DNA of 64,000 nt from Modicisalibacter ilicicola DSM 19980 (GTDB lineage: Bacteria > Pseudomonadota > Gammaproteobacteria > Pseudomonadales > Halomonadaceae): assembly GCF_900128925.1 (NCBI RefSeq), contig NZ_FQUJ01000005.1, positions 1 to 64,000 of the forward strand, written 5' to 3'. Of the stretch, positions 29,059 to 41,800 are shown in pieces (position 1 is the stretch's first letter; every line of letters starts with the position of its first letter). The notes below the pieces were generated by a model, which worked only from the letters and a program-made list of their open reading frames with translations, searched no databases and was not told the origin of the DNA. A program made the translations under genes and the position numbers.

Positions 29059-30432
29059 TCACTCTTCTCGCATCGCCCGCGCCAGCATGTCGGTGAAGGG
29101 TTTGGCGATGTAGCTGGCGAAGGTACGCTCGCCGGTACGGATCATCACCTCGGCGGGCATGCCGGCGAGGAGTTGCATGCTCTCGGTCATGTCGCCGCGC
29201 CCCTGCTCGGAGACCTTCACCTTGGCCTTGTAGTAGCGCACCCGAGTAGCTTCGTCCTCGAAGCTGTCTGCCGAGACATGCACGATCTCGCCGTCGATGA
29301 CGTTGGACAGGCGTTGGTTGAAGGCACTGAAGCGAATCTCGGCGCGTTGGCCGACATAGACATTGTCGATGTCGCGATCCGCCACGCGAGCCTCGACGAT
29401 GAAGCCATCGCCTGCCGGCACGATATCGAGCAGCGGATCGCCGGAACGAATCACGGCCCCCAGGGTATGAATCTGCATGCCGACCACGGTTCCGGAGACC
29501 GGCGCCAGAACGCGCGTGCGACGCACCTGGTCGCTCAGGGCCGTGATGCGCTCCTCGCTGTCGGCAATCGTGGCTTGCACCTCGCGCAGCCGTTCGCCGA
29601 TATCCTGCTGGAACTCCTGGGTGCGAATCTCCTTCTGCAGCCGGTTCTCGCTGACCTGGGATTTCAGGCGCGCGATTTCCGCGCTGTGCTGGGCGTTCTC
29701 GCCCTTGTACTGCATCACCTGGCGCTCGAGTTCTCGCAGGCGCTGATTGTTGCCCAATCCTTCCTTGAACAAGGCGCGATAGTCATCGGCTTCATTGGCC
29801 AGGGAGCGAATGCGCGAGCGGTTGACCGCCTGAATCGCTTCCAGCCCGGCGATCTGCTCCTGCATCTGGACGACCTGTTCATCGAGTGCCGCCAAGGTCC
29901 CCCGCAGCGATTCGTGTCGAGCCTCGAACAGGCGTCGCTGCACGTTGAGCACGGCCTGCACCCGGGGCGAGGGCGAATCAAGCAGTTTCTCGGGGAAGTC
30001 GAGGATCTGGTCGCCGGCCTGTTCCGCCAGCAGGCGTATCTCGCTGGCGCGGGCAATGTGATACTCCGACTCGGCGATCTGCAATTGGGAGCGTGACTGG
30101 GTGTCATCGAGCACCAGCAGGGCCGCCCCGGCATCCACCCGGTCGCCGTCTTCCACCAGGATCTCCTTGACGATACCGCCTTCCAGATGCTGGACAGTCT
30201 TCTTGGAACTCTCGACGGAAACCGATCCGGGGGCCACCACGGCGACCGCCAGATTGGCGCTCAGCGCCCAGCCACCGAAGCCGCCGAAGGCCACGAGCAG
30301 GATCATCAGGCCCAGGCGGCGATAGGCGGTATCCTTCACCGGTAGCGTGGCGTCGTTGTCCCTGGCTGCGTGGCGTGTGGTGGTCTCGCCCGGAATGAAG
30401 TCGGCGCCGCCTTCTGCGCTGTGCTTGGTCAT
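29059..30432 (-). CDS. type I secretion periplasmic adaptor (HlyD/PrtE family)
   Basis: A 457-residue membrane fusion protein. A cytoplasmic tail (about 1-35) leads to one membrane helix (about 38-60, LGLMILLVAFGGFGGWALSA). Next come a lipoyl-like half (VQHLEGGIVKEILVEDGDRV), a long coiled coil (about 110-285), the second lipoyl half (RVLAPVSGTVVGMQIHTLGA) and the C-terminal HlyD domain (IDGEIVHVSADSF and LAGMPAEVMIRTGERT). It bridges the ABC exporter to an outer-membrane TolC channel. The start ATG at 30432 overlaps the stop of the exporter gene (TGATG), so the two are coupled. The frame is open far upstream as a shadow of the exporter gene. Confidence 0.94.
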   Translation of the reverse strand: MTKHSAEGGADFIPGETTTRHAARDNDATLPVKDTAYRRLGLMILLVAFGGFGGWALSANLAVAVVAPGSVSVESSKKTVQHLEGGIVKEILVEDGDRVDAGAALLVLDDTQSRSQLQIAESEYHIARASEIRLLAEQAGDQILDFPEKLLDSPSPRVQAVLNVQRRLFEARHESLRGTLAALDEQVVQMQEQIAGLEAIQAVNRSRIRSLANEADDYRALFKEGLGNNQRLRELERQVMQYKGENAQHSAEIARLKSQVSENRLQKEIRTQEFQQDIGERLREVQATIADSEERITALSDQVRRTRVLAPVSGTVVGMQIHTLGAVIRSGDPLLDIVPAGDGFIVEARVADRDIDNVYVGQRAEIRFSAFNQRLSNVIDGEIVHVSADSFEDEATRVRYYKAKVKVSEQGRGDMTESMQLLAGMPAEVMIRTGERTFASYIAKPFTDMLARAMREE

Positions 30433-32219
30433 CACTGGGGCTCCTGGGTATCGGGCAGGGAATTGCCCTGGCCTCTTTTTTCCGGTCGGAACGAGGCGAG
30501 GCGGCTGCTGCCGGCCCGCGGCGAGCCGGGGATCCCCCGCACCGGCTTGGCCTGTTGCGCGGCGACCTGGTCCGGTGGCGCGAACAGGCTGACCTGGCCC
30601 TCCTTCAAGACCAGCAGTCGATCGACGCTCTTGAGAATGGCCGGGCGATGGCTGATCACGAACACGGTGGTGCCCTCCTGCTTGAGATGCTTCAGGCAAT
30701 CCGCCAGTGCCTGCTCGCCGGCCTGATCCAGATTGGCGTTGGGTTCGTCGAGCACCACCAGCACCGGATTGTCGTAGAGCGCGCGGGCCAGGCCGATGCG
30801 CTGGCGCTGACCACAGGAGAGGGCGCCACCACCGCCAGAGAGGTAGGTGTCGTAACCATTGGGCTGGCGCAGGATCATTTCGTGAACCCCGGCTTTCCTG
30901 GCCGCGGCGACGACGCGCTGCGGGTCCACCTCGCCGAAACGCGCGATGTTCTCGCTGATGGTGCCGTTGAACAGCTCGATATCCTGGGGGAGGTAGCCCA
31001 GGTGCGGTCCCAGCGCCTCGCGATCCCACTGGCCGATGTCCGCCCCATCGAGCCGCACGCAACCGACCTGGGCAGGCCATACGCCCAGGATGACGCGCGC
31101 CAGCGTGGACTTGCCAGCCGCGCTGGCACCGATGATGCCGATGTGCTCACCCTCGGAAACGTCGATATCGATCCCGCGCAAGGTGAGCGTGCGTTCCCCT
31201 GGCGGCGCCGCCGAGACCGATTCGAGCCTGATCTTGCCGACCGGGGCGGGCAGAGGCATGGGCTGCTGATCCGCGGGGATCATGCCGAGCAGTTCATTGA
31301 GGCGGTCATAGGCGGTACGAGCCCCCACGAAGCCCTTCCAGCCTCCGATCATCTGGTCGATCGGGGCCAGGGCGCGGCCCATGATGATCGATCCCGCGAT
31401 CATCATTCCCGGGGTGAGGCTGCCCTCGAGCACCAGATAAGCGCCCAGGCCCAGGATCAGCGACTGAAACATGATGCGCAGCACCTTGGACAGGTTGGTC
31501 AAGGCGCCGGCCCGGTCGCTGGCTCGGGATTGATGCAGCAGGTACTCGTGATGCTTGGCCGTCCAGCGACTCATGATGCCCGGCAGCATGCCCATGGCGT
31601 GCAGCACTTCGGCATTGCGCAGGTTGCTGTTGGCAAGATCCTGGGACTGCACATGCTCGCTGTTCGCCTCGGCGAGCAGATCCTTGGTGGTCTTTTCATT
31701 GATCAGTGCAAGCACGAACAGCACCACACCCGCTCCCAGGGCGAAGAAGCCGAACCAGGGGTGAAAGAGGAACAGCACGCCGAGATAGACCGGCACCCAG
31801 GGCGCGTCGAAGAAGGCGAACAGGCCGTTACCGGTGAGAAACTGGCGCAGGCTGGTCAGGTCATTGAGGGGCTGGGCCGAGGCCTTGCCGGGCATGGCCA
31901 CCGTCCTCTTGAACATGGCGCTGTAAAGCCGCCGGTTGATCAGCATGTCGAGACGATTGCCGACCCGTACCAGGATACGTGATCGCACCAGTTCAAGGCC
32001 GCCCATCACGACGAAGAGAAATACCACCACCAGGGTCAGCATCAGCAGTGTTTCCTGGCTGCGGGTGGTGATCACGCGGTCGTAGACCTGCAGCATGTAA
32101 ATCGGCGGGACCAGCATCAGGAAATTGATGAACATGCTGAAAAAGGCCACGGATACGAAGGAGCTCCGGCACGCCTTCAAGGCGCGTTGCAGGTCCGTGG
32201 AAGTGCTTGGGTTCGCCAT
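30432..32219 (-). CDS. type I secretion ABC exporter (PrtD family)
   Basis: A 595-residue ABC transporter with a membrane domain (six helices, about 20-310) fused to an ATPase domain. It begins SSFVSVAFFSMFINFLMLVPP and contains QVYDRVITTRSQETLLMLT, typical of the PrtD/AprD exporters without a C39 domain. Walker A is GASAAGKST (about 365-373) and Walker B VLVVLDEPNANLD. The signature loop is LSCGQRQRIGLARAL, with Cys in place of the second Gly of the usual LSGGQ. A Pro/Arg-rich tail follows residue 555. It is divergent from the giant gene, its probable substrate. No TolC-like gene is in the window. Confidence 0.94.
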   Translation of the reverse strand: MANPSTSTDLQRALKACRSSFVSVAFFSMFINFLMLVPPIYMLQVYDRVITTRSQETLLMLTLVVVFLFVVMGGLELVRSRILVRVGNRLDMLINRRLYSAMFKRTVAMPGKASAQPLNDLTSLRQFLTGNGLFAFFDAPWVPVYLGVLFLFHPWFGFFALGAGVVLFVLALINEKTTKDLLAEANSEHVQSQDLANSNLRNAEVLHAMGMLPGIMSRWTAKHHEYLLHQSRASDRAGALTNLSKVLRIMFQSLILGLGAYLVLEGSLTPGMMIAGSIIMGRALAPIDQMIGGWKGFVGARTAYDRLNELLGMIPADQQPMPLPAPVGKIRLESVSAAPPGERTLTLRGIDIDVSEGEHIGIIGASAAGKSTLARVILGVWPAQVGCVRLDGADIGQWDREALGPHLGYLPQDIELFNGTISENIARFGEVDPQRVVAAARKAGVHEMILRQPNGYDTYLSGGGGALSCGQRQRIGLARALYDNPVLVVLDEPNANLDQAGEQALADCLKHLKQEGTTVFVISHRPAILKSVDRLLVLKEGQVSLFAPPDQVAAQQAKPVRGIPGSPRAGSSRLASFRPEKRGQGNSLPDTQEPQ

Positions 32220-32882
32220 TCGTCTGCCTTCATCGTTGTTGTGGGTACCACTGAAATCCGGGAAGCGATCACCGAAACAGTATGTAAGTAAAGGTAACTA
32301 ATCAAGCGGTCAATGGATTGTCACCAAAGACCCGGAGGCGCGGTAATTATATTAAATTTCTAAGTAATTTGTTTAAAAACAATAATTTATATATTTTTTC
32401 TGCCGCCTGGATCCTGAGTCCAGTGACCGAGGGGTCACGTTTGATCAAAAAATTGATAGGCAGGAATTTGCTTTTTTAATCCTCTGTTAACCCTCTGTTT
32501 TCTCTACATGCCACCTGGAATGATGGTTTTCATAATCGCCCCAGGGTCCAGGAAAACGCTCTCGCCGAGGCCCGTTTTTAAATTTCTAATCTAACTCAAA
32601 CTGCTGTTTATAAAGGATCTATTTCGATGCTTTTAATGCATGGAAGATCCTGTAAATGACTTTTGTAAAATCGTTGCTCGTCAATGTTCATTCTTGTGAA
32701 CAGAGTCGTGAAAGATATTGTTTCATCAGGTAACTCCAGGTGAGTTGTCTCGGGCAGGTACAGGATTGCATTGAATCAGGCCTGTCGGCTGCCAAGCGCG
32801 GTGTATCAGCGAGATCGCTCGAGCCACCAGGTAAGCGGCAAACGAAGTATCCGATAAAAACAGATTCCCGCAGAGGTGACTG
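32220..32882. promoter_or_regulatory. AT-rich divergent regulatory region between the exporter and the giant gene
   Basis: A 663-bp gene-free stretch. Bases 32341-32400 are about 87% A+T in a genome of about 63% G+C. It holds candidate sites: a GTGACC/GGTCAC hairpin (32423-32438), the palindrome TTTGATCAAA (32440-32449), two CCTCTGTT repeats one helical turn apart (32481-32499) and GTTCA-N6-TGAAC (32686-32701). No convincing sigma-70 pair was found. GAGGTGA lies just before the ATG at 32883. Such AT-rich promoters are typical targets of H-NS/MvaT-type silencing and of SlyA-type counter-silencing. Confidence 0.7.
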
Positions 32883-35800
32883 ATGTTCTCTATTTCTCTG
32901 ATCAATACGTCGAGTGGTGCGCTGCTGGGTGGCCTGAAAGGGGGCCAGCGTATCGACACAAGCGCTCTGGGCGATTACGCGCTGCGTATCGTTCCTGTAG
33001 CCGGCACGGGAGTCGACCCTCTCGACGTGAAGGGCATCCGTCTAGCGTTGACCGACGCGGAAGGGGTGACGACGACGTTTACCGATTCCAGCGCGCCCTT
33101 CGTCTTCGGCAATCTGCCGGCCCTGACCAGTGGCACGACGAGCCTGGGCATCGAGGCGCTAGATGCCGAAGGTGCGGTGCTTGCCGGTGGGTCGGAGCAG
33201 ATCGATTTCATCGCGGCCGATGGTATGCCGGCAGTCTTCGAGGCCGTGAGGGTTCAGGCGGAAGACACCGGCGACGGTGATGGCGATGGCAACTTCACCA
33301 CGCTCTCGCCCGAGGCTTCAGGGCTTGCCGTGGTGAGCGACGACCCCAACGGCGTCAATGCCGAGGGGGGTGCCTACGTCGACTATGGTGCAGCGAGCGG
33401 CGAGACCCTGACCTTCAGCGTCAACGTGCCAGAGGCGGGAGAGTACGAACTGGCGTTGAGCTACGCCCTGAGTCAGAACAACGACGGCAGCGACCGCAAT
33501 CGCCCCCTGCGCCTGGAGGTCAACGAGCAACTCGTCGACCGCACATTCGATCTGCCCAGTACCACCGACACGGCGGATGCCGGGGATTTCACCACCTTCG
33601 GCGAGCGCACCATCCGCGTCACGCTAGAGGAGGGCCAGAACACCATCAGCTTCACCTCAAACGGTGCCAGCGGGCCGAACGTGGACTACCTCGAGGTGCG
33701 CAAGCCGGCCTTGGGCAGCCTGGTGATCCAGGGCGAGGAGCTGACCCTGTCGCCGGCCCCGGACATCTCCAGCGGAGGGTCTGACACCAACCGCCCGATC
33801 ACGATGGATAACATCGCCATCGTCGACGATACGTTTCGCGTGGGGGCGGAAGGCGCCAGTTACCTGGATTGGGCCTTCGGCAATGCCAGCGCTTACGGTG
33901 AATTCATCTTCGAGGCCCCGGTCGCAGGCACCTATTCCATCACCGTGACCTATGCGGGCTCCTCGGATCGCCCCCTCGATCTCTTCCTGGTCGAGGAGGG
34001 TACGCCCACCGATATCGGCACCTTCGCGTTCACCGCCACGACGGCACCCGAGTCGCTTCCCGACGATATCGACGATATTCCCGGCACAGTCGACCTCCCG
34101 ACGGAACCGAGTCCCTGGGAAGGCTGGACCACCGAGACCCTCGAGATTTCCCTCGGCGCCGGCGAGAATCTGCTGCGCCTGGGTGGTCGCGCCAATGGCC
34201 CGAACATCGACAAGATCGAGATGGCCCTGGTTTCCGCCGACCCGGTCGCTCCGACCACGATCAGCCTGGACAACGACAGCGTGCTGGAGAACGAGGTGGG
34301 GGCGGCCATCGGCCAGTTGAGTGTCGAGGATCTCGACGACAGTACCCACACCTTCACCGTCGACGATGCCCGCTTCGAGGTGGATGCCAATGGCATCCTG
34401 AGGCTGAAGAGTGGCGAGAGCCTGGACTTCGAGGCCGAACAGTCGGTCACCCTCAACGTCACCGCGACCGATGCCGACGAGGCCAGCGTCACCGAGACCT
34501 TCGTCATCGCCGTGGGCGACGTGCAGGAGGGCGTCGTGGTTCCGCCACCTGCCTTCGAGCCCATTGTCATTCAGGCCGAAGATGGGCTCCTGGGCGCAGG
34601 CAATGACCCGGGAACACTGGTGCGCGATGCCGACAACCCGGAGGCCGGCACCGGCTTCCAAGGCCTGCGCCCCGACTATTCCGGCAGCGGCTATCTCGAT
34701 TTCGGCAGCAAGCCCGGCGACGTGGTCACGTTCACGATCGAGGTGACCGAGGGGGGTAGTTACGACCTGAATGTGCGTTATGCCTCCAATGGCGACCGTC
34801 CACTCGCACTGAGCGTCAACGAAGGCGGCGCCAGCAACGTGCCGTTTCCTGGCACTGACCCGGATGGCAGTGGCGAGCTGGAAGGCTTCGACAACTGGGA
34901 ATACGTCACCGTCCCGGTCACCCTGAACGCCGGAGAGAACACCATCGCCCTGGCGATACCGTCGGGCGCCAGCAAGGGGCCCAATCTCGACCGCGTCGAA
35001 ATCACCGAGGCGGGAAGCGGTCCGATTGGTGATGTCACGGCAGACCAGGACGACGATCTTGCCTTGAGCGTTCAAGAGGAAGTCGTCAATGCCGATGCGG
35101 CCGGGGCACTGGTGTTCACCCTGGCCGGCATCGATGACGACATCACGTCTGTCGAGGTCAGTCTGGATGGCGGTGAGACCCGCCAGGGCGTGACCTTGGG
35201 CGAGGCCGGTGAATTCACCCTCGATGTCAGCGGACTCGCTGAAGGGACGAATACCGCCATGGTCTATCTGATGGACACGGCCGGCAATCGGGCTTCGAGC
35301 AGCACGAATTTCACGCTGGACACCAGCGCCGACAGCGATGGGGATCTGGCCCTGGCCGGGCCGGAAGAGGCCGTGGCCGCTGGATCGACGGCGACGACGT
35401 TCGATGTCGCGGGGCTGGACGCGGACATCGGTACCCTTGAGGTCAGCTTCGATGATGGCGAGACGCGACAGGCCGTGACGGCGGTAGACGGCGCGGTGAC
35501 GCTGGATCTCTCGGCACTGCCGGTCGGCACCTCGACGGTGACGCTCTACGCCACCGATGGTGCCGGCAACGAAGCCTCGGCCAGCACCAGCGTCACCCTG
35601 GAGGCCCCCTCGTCGGGCCCGCTCGATATCACCTTCGACAACGTGACGTCCTATACCTCCACCCAGGACAACCCGGTCAATGCCCCGGGCTACGTCGTTT
35701 CCGAAGACGCCACCAGCCTGGCGCTGAACGACAACCTGTGGAAACGGGTCGACTTGCCCCGGGAGTACACGCTCAGCGAACAGACGCAGATCGTGCTCGA

Positions 35801-38800
35801 TCTTGCCATCGGCGAGAACGATCCCGAGATCGTGGCTGTCGGCTTCGATCTCGATGAGAACGCCTTCGATGGCGACAGGTCGATCTACCAGGTGGGCGGC
35901 ACCCAGGGCCAGGGGGCCTTCATCGACCTGCGCGGTAGCGGGATCGACAATGGCGACGGCACGACTCGGTTCACCATCGACCTGGGTGAGCACGCCGGCA
36001 TCACGATCGATTCACTGGTGTTCGTCAGCGACGACGACGCCACCGCCGTGCTCGGTTCGGCGACCTTCTCCAACGTGCAGCTTGTCGAGGACGTGGACAC
36101 CGGAAGCGAGAACAGCGCACCTCGAGTCGTCGGTGGCGGCATCGCCGACCTTCAGGTCGACGAGGATGGCACCCTCGAGGTCGACCTGCCCTTCGTCGAC
36201 GATGACGGCGATGCACTGAGTTACAGCTTCGCGCTGTCCCAATCCGGTGTGCCGGTAGAGGATGCGGGTGGCCTTGCGATCAGCGCAGGGGTACTCGGCG
36301 GTAGCGTCGTCGGCCTGGAGGCGGGCACCTATACCGTCACCATCACCGCCGATGACGGTAGCGTGACCACCGATACTGCCTTCGAGCTGACGGTCAACAA
36401 CGTCAACGAGGCGCCGGTGGCGGAAGATGCGGCACTGGAGCCCTATTTCGGTGAACTCGGCAGCTTCTTCGATGGCATCGAGCTGGCGTCCTTCGCCGGT
36501 TACTTCTCCGATCCCGATGGCGACACCTTGACCCTGAGCGTCGAGGGGCTGCCGGCCGGCCTGAGCGTCGATGAGGAGGGCGTCATCAGCGGCACACCCG
36601 CCGAGGCGGGCATGTTCGATGTGGTCATTCGTGCCACCGATGGCGAGGGGCTTTCCGATACCCTAAGCCTCCAGTTCGAGATCGAGGGGCCGCAAGCCGG
36701 AGACACCATCAGTGTCGAGGCCGAGAACTTCACCGGCCTGGCCGAGGCCGACAACTTCTTCGTCACCGGTAACGCCGATGCCTCGGGCAACCAGATCATT
36801 CGCCTGGCCAACGGCCAGACGGAGACCCAGGTCACCACCGAACTGGCCGACAACGGGGTCGTGCCAGGCTGGTACAGTGTCAGCGTGGTGGTGTTCGATG
36901 AAGACGACGGGGCGGGCACGCTCTCGCTGCAGATTGGCGATACTGCCCTGCAGGCCCGCAATCTCACCAGCGACACCTTGACCGAGAATGTCGTGCTCGA
37001 CGACGACTTCGGAACGTTCCTCGATGATGGCCCACGCGGTAACGCGGCCCAGGCCGGCAATCTCAAGCAGATCGCCTTCGAGACGCCGGTCTACGTCGAT
37101 GCGGCCACCCTGGCGACCCTGACCGTCCAGGGCGAGTCCGGCGAGCTGATGCGCATCGACCAACTGGTGTTCACGCGTATCGAGGAGCCCACCAACGAGG
37201 CGCCGACGATCACGGGTCTGGCATCGACCATCGCCATCGACGAGAACACCAGTGACGTGGCCACCCTGACGCTCGCCGATGCGGAGGGCGACGCACTCGG
37301 CGTCACCCTGGAGGGCGCCGATGCTGCCTTGTTCAGCTTCGACCAGACCACCGGCGCGCTGTCGTTCGTCGAGGCCCCGGATGCCGAGACGCCGGCCGAT
37401 GCCAATGGCGATGGCCTCTACGAGCTGACCGTCTCGGTCAGCGATGGCGAGAACGTCACCTCCCAGGATGTCGTGGTCAGTATCAACGATCTCGACGAGA
37501 CCCCCTTCTCGCCGATCACGATCCAGGCGGAAGACGGGACGCTCACCGTGCTCGACGACGGCAGCAATGCCAGCGTCACCACCGTCCGCGATCCCGGCAA
37601 TCCGGAGGATAACGACAACCTGCCCAACGGCTTACGTCCGGACTTCTCGGGCACGGGCTACGTCGATTTCGGTGATACGGCAGGCGATGCCGTGACCTTC
37701 GATGTCACCGTGGGCCAGGCAGGCACCTATGACCTCAACATCCGCTACGCCTCCAACACCGCCCGCCCGCTGGAGCTGAGCGTCAATGGCGGCAGCGGCA
37801 CCGAGCTGCCTTTCGCATCCACCGACCCTGACGGCAGCGGGGCGGAGGAAGGCTTCGACCACTGGGCGTTCGAGACCGTCACGATCACCCTCGAGGCCGG
37901 CAGCAACAGCGTGTCGCTGGCGATTCCCGAGGGCGCCAACACCGGGCCCAACATCGATCGCATCGAGATCACGGAAGCCGGCAGCGGCCCGATCCCGATC
38001 GATACCTCGGCAGACGAGGACGGCGACCTGGCGCTGATCGCTGCCGATGCCACGCTGGCCCCGGATGACGCGGCCACGGCTGGCTTTACGGTCTCGGGTA
38101 TCGACGATGACATCCAGACCGTCGAGATCAGTCTCGACGGCGGTGCGACCCGCAGCGTGGTGACGCCGGACGCCAATGGCGACTTCAGCGTCGATCTGAG
38201 CTCGCTGTCCGGCGATGTCACCGCCACCCTCTTCGTGACGGATGCAGCGGGTAACGAGGCAAGTGCCTCTGCCGAATTGACCATCGGTGATGCGCCGGTC
38301 GACGTGGACCCGATCACCATCCAGGCCGAGGACGCCTCTCTGGTCCAGATCAACGATAGCGGCGTGCCGACCAGCGGCGATTTCACTCGCGTGGTCGACG
38401 CGGCCAACCCGGACGCCTTCGGTAACTACCGCGAGGGCGGCATCGGTGGTGCCTACGTCGATTTCGGCACCAACCCGGGAGACGAGGTCGTCTTCAATGT
38501 CGATGCCGAGGTGGCGGGCACCTACACCGCCACCATCCGCTTTGCCAACGGGGGCGAGGAAGCCAGGCCGCTCAATCTGTCGATCAACGGGGGCACCGCT
38601 TCGCTGGTCGCCTTCCCCGCCACGCCGGATGACGGTGTGAACGAGCCCTGGGCCGTATGGAACGAACTCGAGGTCGAAGTCGAGCTCGAGGCCGGCAGCA
38701 ACCAGGTCTCCTTCGCCATCCCCTCGACGGCCGAGGGTGGCGTCGATAACGGTCCCAACATCGATCAGGTCGTCTTCGCCTATAACGACGATGGTGAAGC

Positions 38801-41800
38801 CCCAGCCGAACCTTTCCTGTTCGAGATCCAGGGCGAAGCCCTGACCATCGACGACACCGAGCCCACGCCGGACACCCAGGTGCGTGATGCCAGCAATCCG
38901 GAAACCAACCCCGGTGCCGGCGCCGATGGCCTGTGGGACGGCTATACCGGCAGCGGTTATCTGGACATGGGCAGCGAGGCCGGCGATGCCGCTTCCTTCG
39001 AGGTCACGGTAGAAGAGGCCGGCACCTACACCCTGAGCGTGCGTTATGCCAATGGCAGCACCACCCAGGCCGACCGCCCGATGGATATCCTGGTGGGTGG
39101 TGTCTCTCAGGGCGAGATGGCCTTCGCGGCAACCGGCGAGGGGAACGCGGGCTGGCAGAACTGGACCGAGGCGACCATCGAGGTCGAACTCGCCGCCGGC
39201 AGCAACACCATTCGCCTGGAGAACGTCGGCGACGCCGGCCCCAACATCGACAGTCTGTCGGTGAGTCGGGACGGCACGACGGAACCCGAAGAGCCGGCAT
39301 CCGAGCCCGGCGAGCGCTTCAAGGTCAAGATCAACTTCCAGCCCGACGGGTTTGTCACGCCGGATGGCTATGTGGCGGATACCGGCCTGGCGTTCGGCGA
39401 GCAGTCCGTCGAGATCGGCGGTCAGACCTACCAGTACGGCTGGGTGAGCGAAGCTTCGATTGCCGATGGCACCGACAACGGCACCACGCCGCTGGCGATC
39501 AAGGGGCAGTCGAGCGTCGCCATCAACGATCGCACCGACGACATCGCCGGGCTCGATCCGTTGCAGGGTACCTATGCCCACTTCGCGCTGCCGGGTTATG
39601 CGGAAAAGGCAGGCTGGGAGATGGAACTGGAGAACGGCTTCTACGAGGTCACCGTCGCCATCGGCGACACCTCTGGCCCGTTCGACAGCAACTACGTGCT
39701 CAATGCCGAGGGTGAACTGTTCAACGACCCGTTCGCGCCGTTCCGCCCCGAGGACTTCCCCGCGGATGGCAACCCGTCCAACGACACCGAGGGCTTCCGT
39801 TCGGATCTGGTCACGAAGGTCGTGCAGGTCACCGATGGTCGCCTGACCCTCGATTCGATCGGTCTGGAGAGCTTCAATACCGAGATTCAGTACCTCGAGA
39901 TCCAGTCGTTGCCGGACCTGACGCCGGATGATGATCGTGATGCGCCCGAGGACTATGCTTTCTTCACCGATCCGCGAGCGATTGCCGGGGTAGGGGCGGA
40001 CGAGGTCGAGGTCAATCTCGACCCGCAGGATGGCAGCGCACCCACCGGGGTCGATCCCTCCTCGGACATCTTCCTGGGCATCTCGGTCGTGGATGGACGC
40101 GGTGGCGTCCTGCTGGAAAGCCTCCAGGACGGTTCCGTGCGCCTGTTCGAGACGGTCAGCGGCGAGGAAGTGGCGTTCAACGTCAACACTACCGGTGGCT
40201 TCGACTCCCTGACCATCTCGCCGACCGGCGGGCTCAAGGAATTCACCAGCTACACGCTGAAGATCGATGGCTTCCGAGATCGTGGTGACAACGACGATCT
40301 GGACGCGCCGACTCGCGAGTTCCAGAAATTCAGCACCACCTTCGTTACCGGCGAGGCGCCGGAAGTGGTGGCGCGGGAAGTGGCCTTCAACGATGTGGTC
40401 GAGCTCAACGGTGCCCAGGATGGTGCCTTCGGCCTGACCTCGCTGGAACTCTCCCCGGACGGCTCGAAGATGTATGTCGCCTCCATGGGTGGCGAGATCA
40501 AGCGCTACGACGTCGATCCGGTCACCGGGGCCCTTTCCGGCGAACAGACCCTGGCCCTGGATCACTTCCAGGGCAGCGCCGGGCCACGCGGCATCATCGG
40601 CATCGTCTTCGACCCGACCGACCCCAACGTGCTCTGGGTGAGCGACAACTATCCGATTCCGCTTTCCGGCCGTGACAATGGCGTACCGGACTTCAGCGGT
40701 CGGATCACCAAGATCACCCTGGGCGAGGGTGATGATTTCACTGCCACGGCGGAAACCTACGTCACCGGGTTGCCACGCTCCAACGGCGACCACGTCACCA
40801 ACAGTCTCGAATTCCGGGCCAATCCGGACTACGACGCCCAGACCAACCCGGATGCGCCCAGCCATTTGCTCTACGTGGTGCAGGGCTCCAACTCGGCGAT
40901 GGGAGAAGCGGACAGTGCCTGGGGCTTCCGTCCAGAACGTCTGCTCAATGCCAACGTGCTAGAGATCGATCCGACCCGGGATGCGCCGGAAGGCGGTTTC
41001 GACGTCTCGACCGAACCGTTGCCCAGCGATGGCCAGAATCGCCGTTTTGTCGATGACGACGGCAATGTCAAGGATGATCCCATCCCCATGGGGAATGGCC
41101 AGTTCCTGGTCTTCGCCGAGAACGGCACGGCGACGGTGCAGGATGCCAGCGGCACCATTCTCGACAGCTTCTACGACCCGTTCGCCGACGACGCGGTGGT
41201 CAAGATCTTCGCTACCGGCATTCGTAACGCCTACGACCTGGTCTGGCACTCCAACGGCTACATGTATGTGCCGACCAACGGCTCCGCCGCCGGTGGCAGT
41301 GTGCCGGACGACCCCTCGACCCCCTTGAACGAGAAGCGCACCGGTGTCGAGAAGCAGGACGACTACCTGTTCAAGGTCGAGGAGGGCGGCTACTACGGCC
41401 ACCCCAATCCGCTGCGGGACGAGTACATCCTCAACGGCGGCAACCCGAGTTCGGGCAACGACACCAACCAGGTCGGCAATTACCCGGCGGGGGTGGACCC
41501 GGATGCCAATTACCGTGTCGACGACGCCTATTCCCTAGGCGAGAACCGCTCGCCCAACGGCGTGACCGAGTACACCAGCGGTGTGTTCGGCGGCAACCTG
41601 CAGGGCAGCGTGCTGTTCACCGAGTACTCCGGCGGTGACGATATTCGCTCGATCACTCTCGATGCCGACGGCAACGTCACTGGCGACACGGTGCTGCGTG
41701 ACGTCAACGGTAACGTGATCACCTACGTCGACCCGCTGGATATCATCGAGAACCCGGCCACCGGCCAGCTCTATCTGCTGACCCTCAATCGCGGCAACGG

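Noticed and set aside
32455..32475. A sigma-54-like GG...TTGC element upstream of the giant gene
   Set aside because: The spacing between GG and GC is 9 bases; sigma-54 requires 10, and the -24 element is incomplete.
37632..40865. A minus-strand open frame of 1,077 codons inside the giant gene
   Set aside because: It is a shadow of the GC-rich, Asp/Gly/Ala-biased plus-strand frame, whose third positions keep stop codons out of the opposite frame. Its translation has no domain pattern, and it lacks a ribosome binding site.
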